From positions 1 to 64,000 of the forward strand of contig CAYLKD010000001.1 of the NCBI GenBank assembly GCA_964384345.1: a stretch of 64,000 nucleotides of DNA. Direction: 5' to 3'. This DNA is from JASLCR01 sp964384345. GTDB lineage: Bacteria > Patescibacteriota > Saccharimonadia > Saccharimonadales > Saccharimonadaceae. The notes beneath the pieces were generated by a model, which was given only the letters and a program-made list of their open reading frames with translations, did no database searches and was not told the origin of the DNA. Positions 49,241 through 57,890 of the stretch are shown here, piece by piece (position 1 is the stretch's first letter; each line of letters starts with the position of its first letter). A program made the translations under genes and the position numbers.

Positions 49241-52054
49241 TTAACGTAGTTTCAATGAAACTTCGCTTGCAGCGTTCGTCTTGTCGCCGCGTAGGTGTAA
49301 GTGTGTGTTGTCAGTTGCTGCTGCAGGAACTGAATTCTCTACTCTGGCTAACGGTTCTTGCGGTATTACATTAGAGCTAATGTCGATAGACTCAGGTTGT
49401 ACTGACGCCATCTGTTTCTGTTGCGGCGAGAACTGTGGCATAGACGGAGCTGGTGGGGGTGCAGAGGCAGCAGTAGCTGGCTTTGGAACAGCTTGCTGAC
49501 GGTTCCCAGAGAGTTGCTGGCGCTTGGCGAGCCACTCATCCAAAAATGACGAACCACCATTAGTTTTAGAGCTTGTTGCCGCTGGCCTACTGCTCGGTGG
49601 AGTATCTGTTTTCTGACTTGTCGCCAAGCGTGCAAATATATCCTTCTCAACTACAGCACGCGGCTTACCATACTTGGCAGCACTCAGACGTTTTAGTGCA
49701 TTACTGAGCTGCAGATTTGACTGCCCCATTGGTGGTATCCACGACATGCTAAACGGCGCAGACGGGACGTTATTTATCATGACACTCGCAATGGATTGAT
49801 GATTTGGTAGCTTTGTGAGATCTTCAGCGTCAAACGTCGGCTGAAACTTTTTGACGAGAATCTCGGCATCAGTGATACCAATTCGACCAGTTATAACTGT
49901 CCCAACGTTTCCAATAACAGCTTCACGAATCTTATCCGTCAACTGTGTCATGAACTGATTTCCCATGACAAGATTTAAGCGATATTTCCTAGCTTCAGAG
50001 AGAATTGACTCGAAGCTGTCAGTAGCGAAGTTTTGAAACTCATCGACAAACAATGAAAAATCCGTACGTTGCTCTTCTGGTATATTAGCTCGACCCATTG
50101 CCGCTGCCTGAAATTTCATTACGAAGATGATACCGAGTAGTTTCGAGTTGAGCTCACCCATACGACCCTTAGAAAGATTCACTAGTAAAATCTTTTTGTT
50201 GTCCATAATATCCCGCAGGTTAAAGCCAGACTTCGTCTGGCCAAGGATATTACGCATCGCATCATTAGATACAAACGGCCCGAATTTTGACACTACCCAA
50301 GAAATGACCTCTCCTGCTTCATTCGATCGCTGCGAAGCTGGAAATTCTTTTGTCCAAAAGTCGAGTACCGATTGATCGGTCACATATTTCAATTTGCTCT
50401 TCATGAAATCCGAATCTATCAGTAATTTAGGTATATCGATAAATGTACCGCCAGCAGGGTCGCTCATCAAAAGCAGCGCACAGTTACGGAAAATATGCTC
50501 GAGTCGTGGACCAACTATACCAGTGTGCCCAGGGTCATAGAGTCCGTACAGCATATTGATTGATTCTTGCACTAAGAAATCTTTTTGATCCGGGTGATCG
50601 AACTCGAACATATTTAAGCCAATTGGATTGGTCATGTCTCCAGGATTGAAGTAAATGACGTCTTCAACCCGCTCTTTTGGGACTTTGCCAAGTAAGGCTT
50701 CTACTGAATCCCCGTGCGGATCGACAAAAGCAAATCCTCTTCCCTCCATCATATCTTGGTACGCTAGGTTTTCAAGCAGCACCGACTTGCCTGTACCTGT
50801 TTGCCCAATGATGTAAGTATGACGACGACGATCGTTTGTACTCAGTCGTATCGGTTTTTTCAAACCACGAAATTCGTTGTATCCTAGCAGCGTACCGTCA
50901 TTCATTAGATCAGTAGGTCCATCAACTTGTTTGGATAATTGACGCTGTACTTGTGACGTTGGAATAGTACTCTGATCTGGCAGATGAAAGACCGTTGATA
51001 ATTCTACTGTGTTGAGAATATTACTACGAACTGATTGTGGGAAAAAACGAAATATATAGGCAGTGACGAGTTCTTCTATGTTACGTGAAACTGTAAACTT
51101 AAACCCATTATAGCTTGGCGAATCGAACAACGAAAATGCTGATACAACATTTTGCAGTAAGGCTTGTGATCGAGCTGATGTGTTCGATGATACAACAACT
51201 CTTATCAGCACTTCATAGCCCGGGTAACGGGTTTTTTCTTCAATGGCTTCTACCTTTGCTCGTTCGAGTGACGTAAGTTGCTTATCATCCGAAGCGTCCT
51301 TCTCATGTGCTTCCGGTGGTTTCCACAAAGCTTCCATGATACCGTTAACTGCGCCCATACCCGCGGTCTTCTTACTTTTGCCTTTTGTGATCTTATCTGC
51401 AGCGGCTATTGATGTTTTTACCCAGCTATCAGTCGCTGGCCGTAACAAGATCTGTATCCCTACTCCGTCTTCTCTCCCAGCTGCAGATAATGCGTTCAAA
51501 ATTGCACGTGAAGCATCTCGCTTTGACTGTTCATAAGTTGCAATAGGATAATAGGCCTCTTTCTTCAGCGTGAACTCGCCCCCAATTGTGCCACTGATCT
51601 TTCCGACCTCACTAAATATAGAATGCTCTTCAACTTCTTCAAGTCGAGCTGAAGGGTATGCCGCAGCTATAGCTTGTTTTACAACATCGATGAGTACTAT
51701 TGGTACAACCGTGTAGTAATACACCAGGCCGTCCCTTGCGATGATCTCGAACGATACATGCCGCTGTCCATATACTTTCGACTTAAATCCCTTTGTAGCT
51801 GTACTTGCAATGACGTTATACATCACCTGCGCCTGCGAAAGTACTTCTTCTGTCAAATCACGCTTGTCTCGTCCGCCCCCATCTATATCCTCACTTGATG
51901 GAGGCAGATGAATAATCATCGGAATCATTTTTAACCCACGCTCATAGTTCTTTGCGTCCCGAAGACCACGCTGATAAAGCATGAAGATAAAAATACCAGC
52001 TCCGATCATGGCGACAATAGTGGTAATTATTGCGATGAGTGCTCCAATGCTCAT
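49241..52054 (-). CDS. VirD4/TraG-HerA-like membrane ATPase (T4SS-type)
   Basis: The 937-residue protein has one N-terminal TM helix, an accessory domain of about 380 residues, an ATPase core with Walker A IIGQTGTGKSVLL (about residue 418), FVDPHGDS, and Walker B LFVDEFQNF (about residue 670), and a C-terminal tail rich in Pro, Gln and Ala. DPHGDS and DEFQNF are typical of TraG/VirD4 coupling ATPases acting at type IV secretion and DNA-transfer systems. Which substrate it moves is unknown. The two following features upstream on this strand form its operon. Confidence 0.85.
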   Translation of the reverse strand: MSIGALIAIITTIVAMIGAGIFIFMLYQRGLRDAKNYERGLKMIPMIIHLPPSSEDIDGGGRDKRDLTEEVLSQAQVMYNVIASTATKGFKSKVYGQRHVSFEIIARDGLVYYYTVVPIVLIDVVKQAIAAAYPSARLEEVEEHSIFSEVGKISGTIGGEFTLKKEAYYPIATYEQSKRDASRAILNALSAAGREDGVGIQILLRPATDSWVKTSIAAADKITKGKSKKTAGMGAVNGIMEALWKPPEAHEKDASDDKQLTSLERAKVEAIEEKTRYPGYEVLIRVVVSSNTSARSQALLQNVVSAFSLFDSPSYNGFKFTVSRNIEELVTAYIFRFFPQSVRSNILNTVELSTVFHLPDQSTIPTSQVQRQLSKQVDGPTDLMNDGTLLGYNEFRGLKKPIRLSTNDRRRHTYIIGQTGTGKSVLLENLAYQDMMEGRGFAFVDPHGDSVEALLGKVPKERVEDVIYFNPGDMTNPIGLNMFEFDHPDQKDFLVQESINMLYGLYDPGHTGIVGPRLEHIFRNCALLLMSDPAGGTFIDIPKLLIDSDFMKSKLKYVTDQSVLDFWTKEFPASQRSNEAGEVISWVVSKFGPFVSNDAMRNILGQTKSGFNLRDIMDNKKILLVNLSKGRMGELNSKLLGIIFVMKFQAAAMGRANIPEEQRTDFSLFVDEFQNFATDSFESILSEARKYRLNLVMGNQFMTQLTDKIREAVIGNVGTVITGRIGITDAEILVKKFQPTFDAEDLTKLPNHQSIASVMINNVPSAPFSMSWIPPMGQSNLQLSNALKRLSAAKYGKPRAVVEKDIFARLATSQKTDTPPSSRPAATSSKTNGGSSFLDEWLAKRQQLSGNRQQAVPKPATAASAPPPAPSMPQFSPQQKQMASVQPESIDISSNVIPQEPLARVENSVPAAATDNTHLHLRGDKTNAASEVSLKLR

Positions 52055-52061
52055 AGTGTTC

Positions 52062-52487
52062 CTATACCGATTGGCCGAGGTCTTTACCGTAACGCTTTTT
52101 TAAATAGTCGGTCTGTAACCGATTGACCTCAAGTTCACGACGATGTGGGTCTTCTTTGGTGACGTTGATGATTTGCTTTGCTCGTTCGACCCACTCTTTC
52201 TCTATCAAATCTTCATCTGCTGCTGTTGCCGGATTATCATCAGTGGCAGTCTGGGTAGCGTCTTGAGCCGAAATAGCTGGGCTGGGAAGTGGCAAAGTTG
52301 GCGCGGCTATAGCCGTCGGTGTAGTAGACATCTGCGACGGTTGCGACTGCTGTTCTTTGAGTCGCTCAATAGGTGCTGATGACGGTCGCTCAGGGAGTGA
52401 ATACTCACGCTCTAAAGGAAATGTTGTACCCGCACGTTCTTGCGACGATGAGCTGTTTGCTTCCCCTTGAGGTAACTTTGGTTCCAT
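52062..52487 (-). CDS. Hypothetical protein encoded with the VirD4-like ATPase
   Basis: The 141-residue protein has a disordered N-terminal part rich in Pro, Ser, Gln and Thr (about 90 residues) and a conserved-looking charged helical end (EKEWVERAKQIINVTKEDPHRRELEVNRLQTDYLKKRYGKDL). The gap to the ATPase gene is 7 bp. TATAAT ends 7 nt before the ATG, so the operon mRNA is probably leaderless. The helical end may bind the ATPase; this is inference. Confidence 0.78.
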   Translation of the reverse strand: MEPKLPQGEANSSSSQERAGTTFPLEREYSLPERPSSAPIERLKEQQSQPSQMSTTPTAIAAPTLPLPSPAISAQDATQTATDDNPATAADEDLIEKEWVERAKQIINVTKEDPHRRELEVNRLQTDYLKKRYGKDLGQSV

Positions 52488-52525
52488 ATCTGTAATTATA
52501 GCATAAACACATCGTATATTGCGCG

Positions 52526-52912
52526 TTACTGAAACCGTTTCTTCACATAAAATAAACTAATTATTTCAAAGATTATTACTAAGCCGATTTCATATAAACC
52601 GATAGATCCAACCGATAGTATGCCAATCAACATTATCGGACCCATCGCACCGACAGAAGCCAAGTAGTAGGCTTGAAGAATATTCATCTCAGATATAGGC
52701 CGTCGAGCCCGAAAAGGATTGCCCACATTAGCAAGTAACCAATTTGCTCCTTTTATAGCCCATGTTAAACAACCCACAAGAATGCAATACAACAAAAAAA
52801 AGACCGCTAAAACGCCGCCTGGTCCAGCACTTGCTGGGTTAGTTGATTGCAGTATAAGAAGTAAAGCGATGGCTGCTGCCAAGCTTACGATAGTTACAGT
52901 CTTGCCAAACAT
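52526..52912 (-). CDS. Small polytopic membrane protein upstream of the ATPase cluster
   Basis: The 128-residue protein has about four hydrophobic helices (VTIVSLAAAIALLLIL, VLAVFFLLYCILVGCLTWAI, YYLASVGAMGPIMLIGIL, LYEIGLVIIFEIISLFYV). No family was recognised; size and position suggest an inner-membrane component of the T4SS-like system. TATAGT ends 6 nt before the ATG (leaderless). Confidence 0.75.
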   Translation of the reverse strand: MFGKTVTIVSLAAAIALLLILQSTNPASAGPGGVLAVFFLLYCILVGCLTWAIKGANWLLANVGNPFRARRPISEMNILQAYYLASVGAMGPIMLIGILSVGSIGLYEIGLVIIFEIISLFYVKKRFQ

Positions 52913-52945
52913 AGATTAACTATAGCACGAGATCACAAGGAAGCC

Positions 52946-53186
52946 TGAGCGATAAACCATAATGCTTTGCTTGCTACAACCGCCGCTAAAATATATTTGG
53001 CGCGTGCTTGCAAAGCAGCTTATCGCTCGAGGCAACTGACCGCTCCAGCAAGTGCTGGGGCAATTATTTGAGCTGCTCATAAGCTGTTTTCCTGTGTCAC
53101 GCTGAGAGCGATCACTGTTAAAATTAACAGGGATAAACTCAGCGTGACGAGGAATGTATAGCTTTGAACGCCTTTTCAGGCGGAGC
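52946..53186. other. Cluster of strong hairpins in a non-coding stretch
   Basis: Four hairpins follow each other: GAGCGATAA/TTATCGCTC with inner GCTTTGC/GCAAAGC; CTCCAGCA/TGCTGGGG; GTCACGCTGAG/CTCAGCGTGAC with inner GTTAA/TTAAC; and CGCCT/AGGCG. A promoter-like TTGACC-15-TATAGT on the minus strand near 53210-53232 would transcribe through it toward 52912. It could be a structured RNA or a 5' leader. Confidence 0.5.
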
Positions 53187-54130
53187 ATCGGTAACGGCAT
53201 AACTATAGTGAGTCTATAAAAGGGTCAAAGGTGCGTTTCGTTAGCATACTAACAAAATTGTACTACTCACTATCATTGTCGTTTTACGTCTCGTTACCGA
53301 ATTTTCCGTCTGACGAGTCGAGATACTGGTGTGCCGAATTGTTAAGGTGACTTGCTTTTTTGTTTTTGTTGAAGTCTGTACACACAATAGCATGAGCATT
53401 ATTATAAGTCAATACAATAGTGATGTATTAGCAGCAGGTCGTTTCGACAACGAATTTTTATATCCGTTATTTTATGTAAACTATACATAAAACCATATAT
53501 ATTATTTACAACGATCTCATGTATATCGCATAGAATTGGTGCTTGGCTACTCAATGCACAATTGAAGCCAAGGCTTTCGTTATAGGACTGAGGTAACAAA
53601 AACGGACGTAGATTTCTACTCTTACGCATTTCTAACTCAGCAATAGAGTTAGCTGCTGCATGCAGTGTTACTGCTTTCATTGCCTTCCCTTTAAGTTCAA
53701 TCGTCATTACTATATTTTGTTTTGACTATACAAAGCATTGACACTGTCACCAGTACTTCTTGATCGCGTGTGCGATATTCATATCATCATATACGTTTTA
53801 CGTAGCTAACGAGTGCTCATCTTTTATGACTTTAACTCAGTTGCTCCCCCATGATCCTATATGCCATGCGCACGTCCTTTTAGCATTTTGTACATTGCAA
53901 ACATCATATAGGACCTAGACTGCATCGATAATTCCAATGCATAGAATTAAACCAGTCGGCTAATATTTCATATACATGAGCAACACAAAACATAATCCGC
54001 TTGTGATTCGTTCGATTATTATGAAGAAAACATACTTTGCTTCTTTTTAGCTGCCGCTAGCGTTACTACTTGTCATCAAACACCACATTTAGTGCTCAGA
54101 AATAATCTTACATAATCTTGCAAAAAGTCA
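53187..54130. other. Gene-poor interval with no convincing intact gene
   Basis: The interval holds a doubtful 101-codon minus-strand frame (53402-53707, MTIELKGKAMKAV..., turning low-quality after residue 55), a plus-strand remnant from 53976 (MSNTKHNPLVIRSIIMKKTYFASF, TAG, LPLALLLVIKHH) resembling a broken small membrane protein, and an inverted repeat TCCTATATG/CATATAGGA near 53854-53914. I see no mobile-element gene. Confidence 0.55.
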
Positions 54131-54270
54131 TTGACACAAGCGTTTTCCCGTCATATTATAGGGGTAGCTCTGAACAAATAACTTGTGCAAGAGCCAAAAA
54201 CAAAAATTATCGAAAAAACTCCACAATTTAAAACAACCGTTCCTCGCAGGCGGTTGTTTTTTTGTTTTTT
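54131..54270 (+). ncRNA. Candidate small RNA with consensus promoter and terminator
   Basis: TTGACA (54131-54136), 17 nt, TATTAT (54154-54159) form an excellent promoter. About 70 nt after the expected start AAACAACCG/CGGTTGTTT plus a long T-run make a terminator (54231-54270). The transcript of about 100 nt begins with a GCTCT/AGAGC hairpin, then an unstructured A-rich middle. No Shine-Dalgarno or credible start codon is present. The class is not recognised. Confidence 0.65.
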
Positions 54271-54282
54271 AGCAATGGTAAC

Positions 54283-54317
54283 AAAAAATATCCACTCCCT
54301 TATGAGTGGATATTTAG
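54283..54317 (-). terminator. Terminator after tmRNA
   Basis: AAATATCCACTC and GAGTGGATATTT form the stem with a short loop, followed by six T's on the minus strand, 10 nt after the tmRNA CCA end. Confidence 0.85.
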
Positions 54318-54326
54318 CTATACGAA

Positions 54327-54726
54327 TGGTGGAGCTGGCGGGTACTGCCCCCGCGTCCAAATGGTAACTGACTACTCGTCTACAAGCATAGTTTGTCTTG
54401 GTGGTTTAACAACCAGCCCTAACTTAAAAACAAACATAAATGTTTTGACTGGTTGCGTGAAAAAATTTCCGTCGAAAATGCCACGGTACATCTAGGACGT
54501 AAGCAACATGTGTATAACACTCGATCACCAATATGTTGCCTGTTAGGATCGAATGACTCAGCGTATTAGGCTAGAGTTGGCGCAAGTGTTAGCTGTGGAG
54601 CAAAAAGGCTCTTTAAGCTAGCAAATGCTGATTTAATTGGGTTTGCAATTAAAAATACAGATACGCCTGTGGTCGGCTTGCAAAATAGTCTGTTAATGTC
54701 CATCTGTCGAAAGCTATATCAGCCCC
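54327..54726 (-). ncRNA. ssrA: Transfer-messenger RNA (tmRNA)
   Basis: The 5' end GGGGCTGATATAGCTTTCGACA and 3' end CGGGGGCAGTACCCGCCAGCTCCACCA form the tRNA-like domain; GGGGCTG pairs with CAGCTCC and CCA is encoded. The tag frame would resume at GCA (54646-54644), preceded by a T/A-rich stretch, and run 26 codons starting ANPIKS and ending PTLA before TAA (54568-54566). That is long compared with about 10 in E. coli. A second frame ends NQHLLA at an earlier TAA but lacks an Ala resume codon. A TATAAT box lies about 25 nt upstream. Confidence 0.9.
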
Positions 54727-54791
54727 AAACTTGTACGTAAATATTATAGCATATTTACAGATGAAAATGTATGTGCTTAACTGTTAGCCAT

Positions 54792-56315
54792 ATGAAAGGG
54801 GTCGCAACAGTTCGTTCAGTTGCCGTCGTCGGGTTCGAAGGCCATCCGATAGAAGTTGAGTGCGACATCAAGAATGGGCTGCCTGCTATCCAAATAGTTG
54901 GCCTTGGCGGTAAAGCAGTTGATGAAGCGAAGGAGCGCGTCAGGAGTGCCATTAGCAATTCTCTTCTTGATTTTCCGACTAAGAAAATTATTATTAATCT
55001 CGCTCCGGCTGAACTGCCAAAAGACGGCAGCCACTACGACCTTCCCTTGGCGCTTGCTATTCTCGTAGCCTCTGGACAGCTACGGCAAGCAGATTTAGGA
55101 GGTAGTGTATTTGCTGGCGAACTCGCCCTCTCGGGTGAACTACGTGCTGTACGTGGTGCAATTTCAATTGCAGAAACTGCAAAATTACTTGGTGCTACGC
55201 ATCTATACATACCAAAACAGAATATTTCACAAGCACAGCTGATCGATGATATAGAAGTCATAGGAGTAAATTCTCTTCAAGATCTCTTTCTGCATCTAAA
55301 AGGAGAACGTCGGATACATCCGAGCCCTACTACCAACGAAACTGCTCGTACTACTCGCGACCATTCACCCAGTCTTCTTGATGATATTCATGGACAGGAA
55401 CAAGCAAAACGTGCAATGATCATCGCCGCAGCAGGTCGTCACAATATCCTCTTAACTGGTTCACCGGGAGCCGGTAAGACCATGCTCGCAAGTACATTAG
55501 CGCACTTGTTACCTCCTCTTAATGGTAAGGAAATAGTAGCGGTCACAAAACTTCAGAGTATTGCTGGAGAGGTCGTCGATTCAATAGTGACAACGCGGCC
55601 ATTTCGTACGCCGCATCACACTGCGAGTCGGATTGCACTAATTGGAGGCGGCACAAAACCAAAGCCAGGAGAGATTAGTCTCGCACATCTGGGAGTTCTA
55701 TTTCTCGATGAGTTACCGGAATATCCTAGGGGGAGCCTCGAAGCGCTACGCCAACCGCTTGAAGACAAACGAATCTCGATCAGCCGAGCCAGTAGCTATG
55801 TGTCATATCCAGCTGACTTCATGCTAGTTGCGACAATGAACCCATGTCCGTGCGGCTACTACGGTGATAAAACTCATGAGTGTAGTTGTAGTACTACGCA
55901 CATACTCGCATACAAAAAACGACTATCGGGTCCCCTACTGGATCGAATCGATTTGGTTGTACCTGTGTCAAGAACAGAGACAGCGCGTCTCCTTGATCAC
56001 ACATCGATGACTTCTACACAACATGAGACTGCTAAAACAATGATAGAATCTGCTTATGGTATACAAACTAGCAGATATGGAAGTAGTGACAAATACAACG
56101 CATCATTATCATCAAAAGAAGTTCGTCATCATATTGCTCTATCAAGCGAGTGCAAGCGCCTACTCGATACGGCAGCAGAAAAGCTACAATTAAGCGCCCG
56201 TAGTTATTTTAAAATCATCAAAGTAGCACAAACCATAGCTGACCTTGAATCATCTGCGAGCGTAACACCCGCACATATAGCAGAAGCCCTGCAATATCGC
56301 TTAGTGACCTCTTGA
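54792..56315 (+). CDS. YifB/ComM-family Mg-chelatase-like AAA+ ATPase
   Basis: The protein of about 507 residues has an N-terminal Lon-like domain (VECDIKNGLPAIQIVGLGGKAVDEAKERVRSA), Walker A LLTGSPGAGKTML, RPFRTPHHTAS, LFLDELPEYPRGSLEALRQPLED (Walker B) and a zinc-finger-like CPCGYYGDKTHECSC. ComM is a hexameric helicase aiding branch migration during natural transformation. The frame opens 7 codons earlier; MKGVATVRSVAV is the better start by family comparison. It is divergent from tmRNA. Confidence 0.92.
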   Translation: MKGVATVRSVAVVGFEGHPIEVECDIKNGLPAIQIVGLGGKAVDEAKERVRSAISNSLLDFPTKKIIINLAPAELPKDGSHYDLPLALAILVASGQLRQADLGGSVFAGELALSGELRAVRGAISIAETAKLLGATHLYIPKQNISQAQLIDDIEVIGVNSLQDLFLHLKGERRIHPSPTTNETARTTRDHSPSLLDDIHGQEQAKRAMIIAAAGRHNILLTGSPGAGKTMLASTLAHLLPPLNGKEIVAVTKLQSIAGEVVDSIVTTRPFRTPHHTASRIALIGGGTKPKPGEISLAHLGVLFLDELPEYPRGSLEALRQPLEDKRISISRASSYVSYPADFMLVATMNPCPCGYYGDKTHECSCSTTHILAYKKRLSGPLLDRIDLVVPVSRTETARLLDHTSMTSTQHETAKTMIESAYGIQTSRYGSSDKYNASLSSKEVRHHIALSSECKRLLDTAAEKLQLSARSYFKIIKVAQTIADLESSASVTPAHIAEALQYRLVTS

Positions 56316-56340
56316 ATACTGTCGTTAAACGTGGTAAAAT
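56312..56340 (+). promoter_or_regulatory. Promoter of infC-rpmI-rplT
   Basis: TTGAAT, 17 nt, TAAAAT, overlapping the stop codon of the YifB gene. The 55-nt leader contains TGCAT-CCCG/CGGG-ATGCA, a hairpin just before the ribosome binding site. Confidence 0.78.
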
Positions 56341-56397
56341 GAATTTTGAAATGCATCCCGAAAAAAGATAGATGACGGGCTATGCAAAATAAAGGAG

Positions 56398-56910
56398 ATG
56401 AAGATCAGTCAACAAATTCGTATTAACGAAGCGATTCGAGCAACAGAGTTACGCGTCATCGGCCCAAGTGGAGAGCAAAAAGGCGTACTCCCCCGACAAG
56501 AGGCACTCAAACTTGCCGAAGAAGCTGGAGTTGATCTGGTCGAAATTTCGCCAAATGCTAATCCTCCGGTAGCAAAGATCATCGATTGGGGTAAATACCA
56601 ATACCAAAAGATGAAAGAGCTGCAGAAGAGCAAGCAGAAGAGCAAGCAATCCGAGCTCAAACAAATGCGTTTTGGACTCAAAATTGGAAGTGGGGATCTC
56701 GACATTAAACTTCGTAAAATCCGCGGTTTCTTGTCAGAAGGCCACAAAGTTCGTATCCAGATTTTCTATCGAGGACGCGAAATGGCACACAAAGAGCTCG
56801 GCTACGATATGATTAATCGAATCATTGCCCTACTCGAAGAAGACGCTATCGTCGAACAACAGCCACAAATGGCAGGTCGCAATCTAAGTATCACGATAAG
56901 GAGTAAATAA
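56398..56910 (+). CDS. infC: Translation initiation factor IF-3
   Basis: The 170-residue protein has the IF-3 N-domain (IRINEAIRATELRVIGPSGEQKGVLPRQEALKLAEEAGVDLVEISPNANPPVAKIIDWGKYQYQK), a basic linker and the C-domain (FLSEGHKVRIQIFYRGREMAHKELG). The ATG at 56398 directly abuts AAAGGAG, leaving no spacer; ATC at 56404 (two codons in) sits at the optimal 6-nt distance. IF-3 genes often use AUU or AUC starts for autoregulation, so the true start may be 56404. The L35 start overlaps the stop by one base. Confidence 0.95.
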   Translation: MKISQQIRINEAIRATELRVIGPSGEQKGVLPRQEALKLAEEAGVDLVEISPNANPPVAKIIDWGKYQYQKMKELQKSKQKSKQSELKQMRFGLKIGSGDLDIKLRKIRGFLSEGHKVRIQIFYRGREMAHKELGYDMINRIIALLEEDAIVEQQPQMAGRNLSITIRSK

Positions 56911-57104
56911 TGCCAAAGTTAAAAACGCACAAGGGTACTGCCAAGCGCGTCAAATTGACCGCTACTGGCAAAATCACCCGCCGACGCGCTTCAGGTAATC
57001 ACCTGCTCGCGAAGAAGAGTAAGAGCCGCAAACGAGCAATCAACACTATCGCTATCATCAGTGGTGGTATGGCTAAAAATGTTAAACGAGCACTAGGAGT
57101 GTAA
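56910..57104 (+). CDS. rpmI: 50S ribosomal protein L35
   Basis: The 64-residue very basic protein (KLKTHKGTAKRVKLTATGKITRRRASGNHLLAKKSKSRKR) matches L35 in length and motif. Its ATG overlaps the infC stop (TAATG), and rplT follows after 2 bp, the canonical infC-rpmI-rplT operon. Confidence 0.96.
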   Translation: MPKLKTHKGTAKRVKLTATGKITRRRASGNHLLAKKSKSRKRAINTIAIISGGMAKNVKRALGV

Positions 57105-57106
57105 TT

Positions 57107-57448
57107 ATGCGAGTAAAACGAGGCGTTCCAGCACGCGCGAAACACAAGAAGATTATCAAAGCCGCTAAAGGCATGCAGCACAATCGTACTCGTAGCTTCC
57201 GCATGGCGAAGCAAGGTGTTATTCGTGCACTGCAATATGCATACCGCGACCGCCGTAACCGCAAGCGCGACTTACGAGGTCTTTGGATTTCCCGTATCAA
57301 TGCTGCTGCACGTGAAAACGGCACAACATATGCAAAGTTTATTGCCGGCCTTAAGAAAGCAAATATCGAGCTTGATCGAAAGATCCTGTCTGAACTCGCT
57401 GCAACTGATCAAACATCATTTGCAGCTGTCATCAAAGCAGTCAAATAA
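57107..57448 (+). CDS. rplT: 50S ribosomal protein L20
   Basis: The 113-residue protein has the long basic N-terminal helix (MRVKRGVPARAKHKKIIKAAKGMQHNRTRSFRMAKQGVIRALQYAYRDRRNRKRDLRGLWI) and globular C-terminus (NAAARENGTTYAKFIAGLKKA) of L20. In other bacteria L20 represses its own operon by binding the leader; the leader here has only one visible hairpin. Confidence 0.97.
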   Translation: MRVKRGVPARAKHKKIIKAAKGMQHNRTRSFRMAKQGVIRALQYAYRDRRNRKRDLRGLWISRINAAARENGTTYAKFIAGLKKANIELDRKILSELAATDQTSFAAVIKAVK

Positions 57449-57469
57449 GCTTTCGAGCAGCGATGCACA

Positions 57470-57505
57470 TACAATACACCACCTGTAGCTAGGTGGTGTA
57501 TTTTA
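57470..57505. terminator. Terminator between rplT and rnpB
   Basis: AATACACCACC and GGTGGTGTATT form the stem with an 8-nt loop and a T-run on the plus strand. It ends the infC operon and lies at the 3' end of rnpB on the minus strand. Confidence 0.85.
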
Positions 57506-57865
57506 GTAGCAGCCAATCGATAAGCCGGGTTCTGTACTGGTTTTGACGCCAGTGACGATCATCTATCTAGACTCATTATCGCTAATGAATTCAAGCGGGT
57601 ATCGGATTACGAGTGGACCACTCTGTAATGTAATCCTCCTTGCAGCAGACAGGGTTTACCTCCTCCGTATGTCACCATACGTTGCTGTGAGCTCTTACCT
57701 CACTCCTTTCACCCTTACCCAAAATGGGCGGTATCGTTTCTGTGGCACTTTCCCTAGGGTCGCCCCCGGTTGCCGTTAGCAACTGTCTTGGTCCTACACT
57801 GCCCGGACTTTCCTCTCGCACACCACCTTTAACAGTGCATGCCAGCGATCGTCTGATAGACTGCC
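57506..57865 (-). ncRNA. rnpB: RNase P RNA (bacterial type A)
   Basis: The minus strand contains the conserved blocks GAGGAAAGTCCGGGC (P4 5' side), AGGGTGAAA and GTAAACCC, and near the 3' end ACAGAACCCGGCTTATCG, which also binds the CCA end of pre-tRNA via GGT-type pairing. TATAAT at 57872-57877 lies about 7 nt upstream of the 5' end. It matures tRNA 5' ends. Ends are approximate. Confidence 0.95.
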
Positions 57866-57890
57866 TCAGTTATTATAGCCTAATTGTATA

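Noticed and set aside
52916..53200. 94-codon minus-strand frame
   Set aside because: It runs through the hairpin cluster, has no start signal, and its composition does not look like protein.
53402..53707. 101-codon minus-strand frame
   Set aside because: The first 55 residues look plausible but the rest does not; no homologue is recognised and the region is otherwise decayed, so it is not called as a gene.
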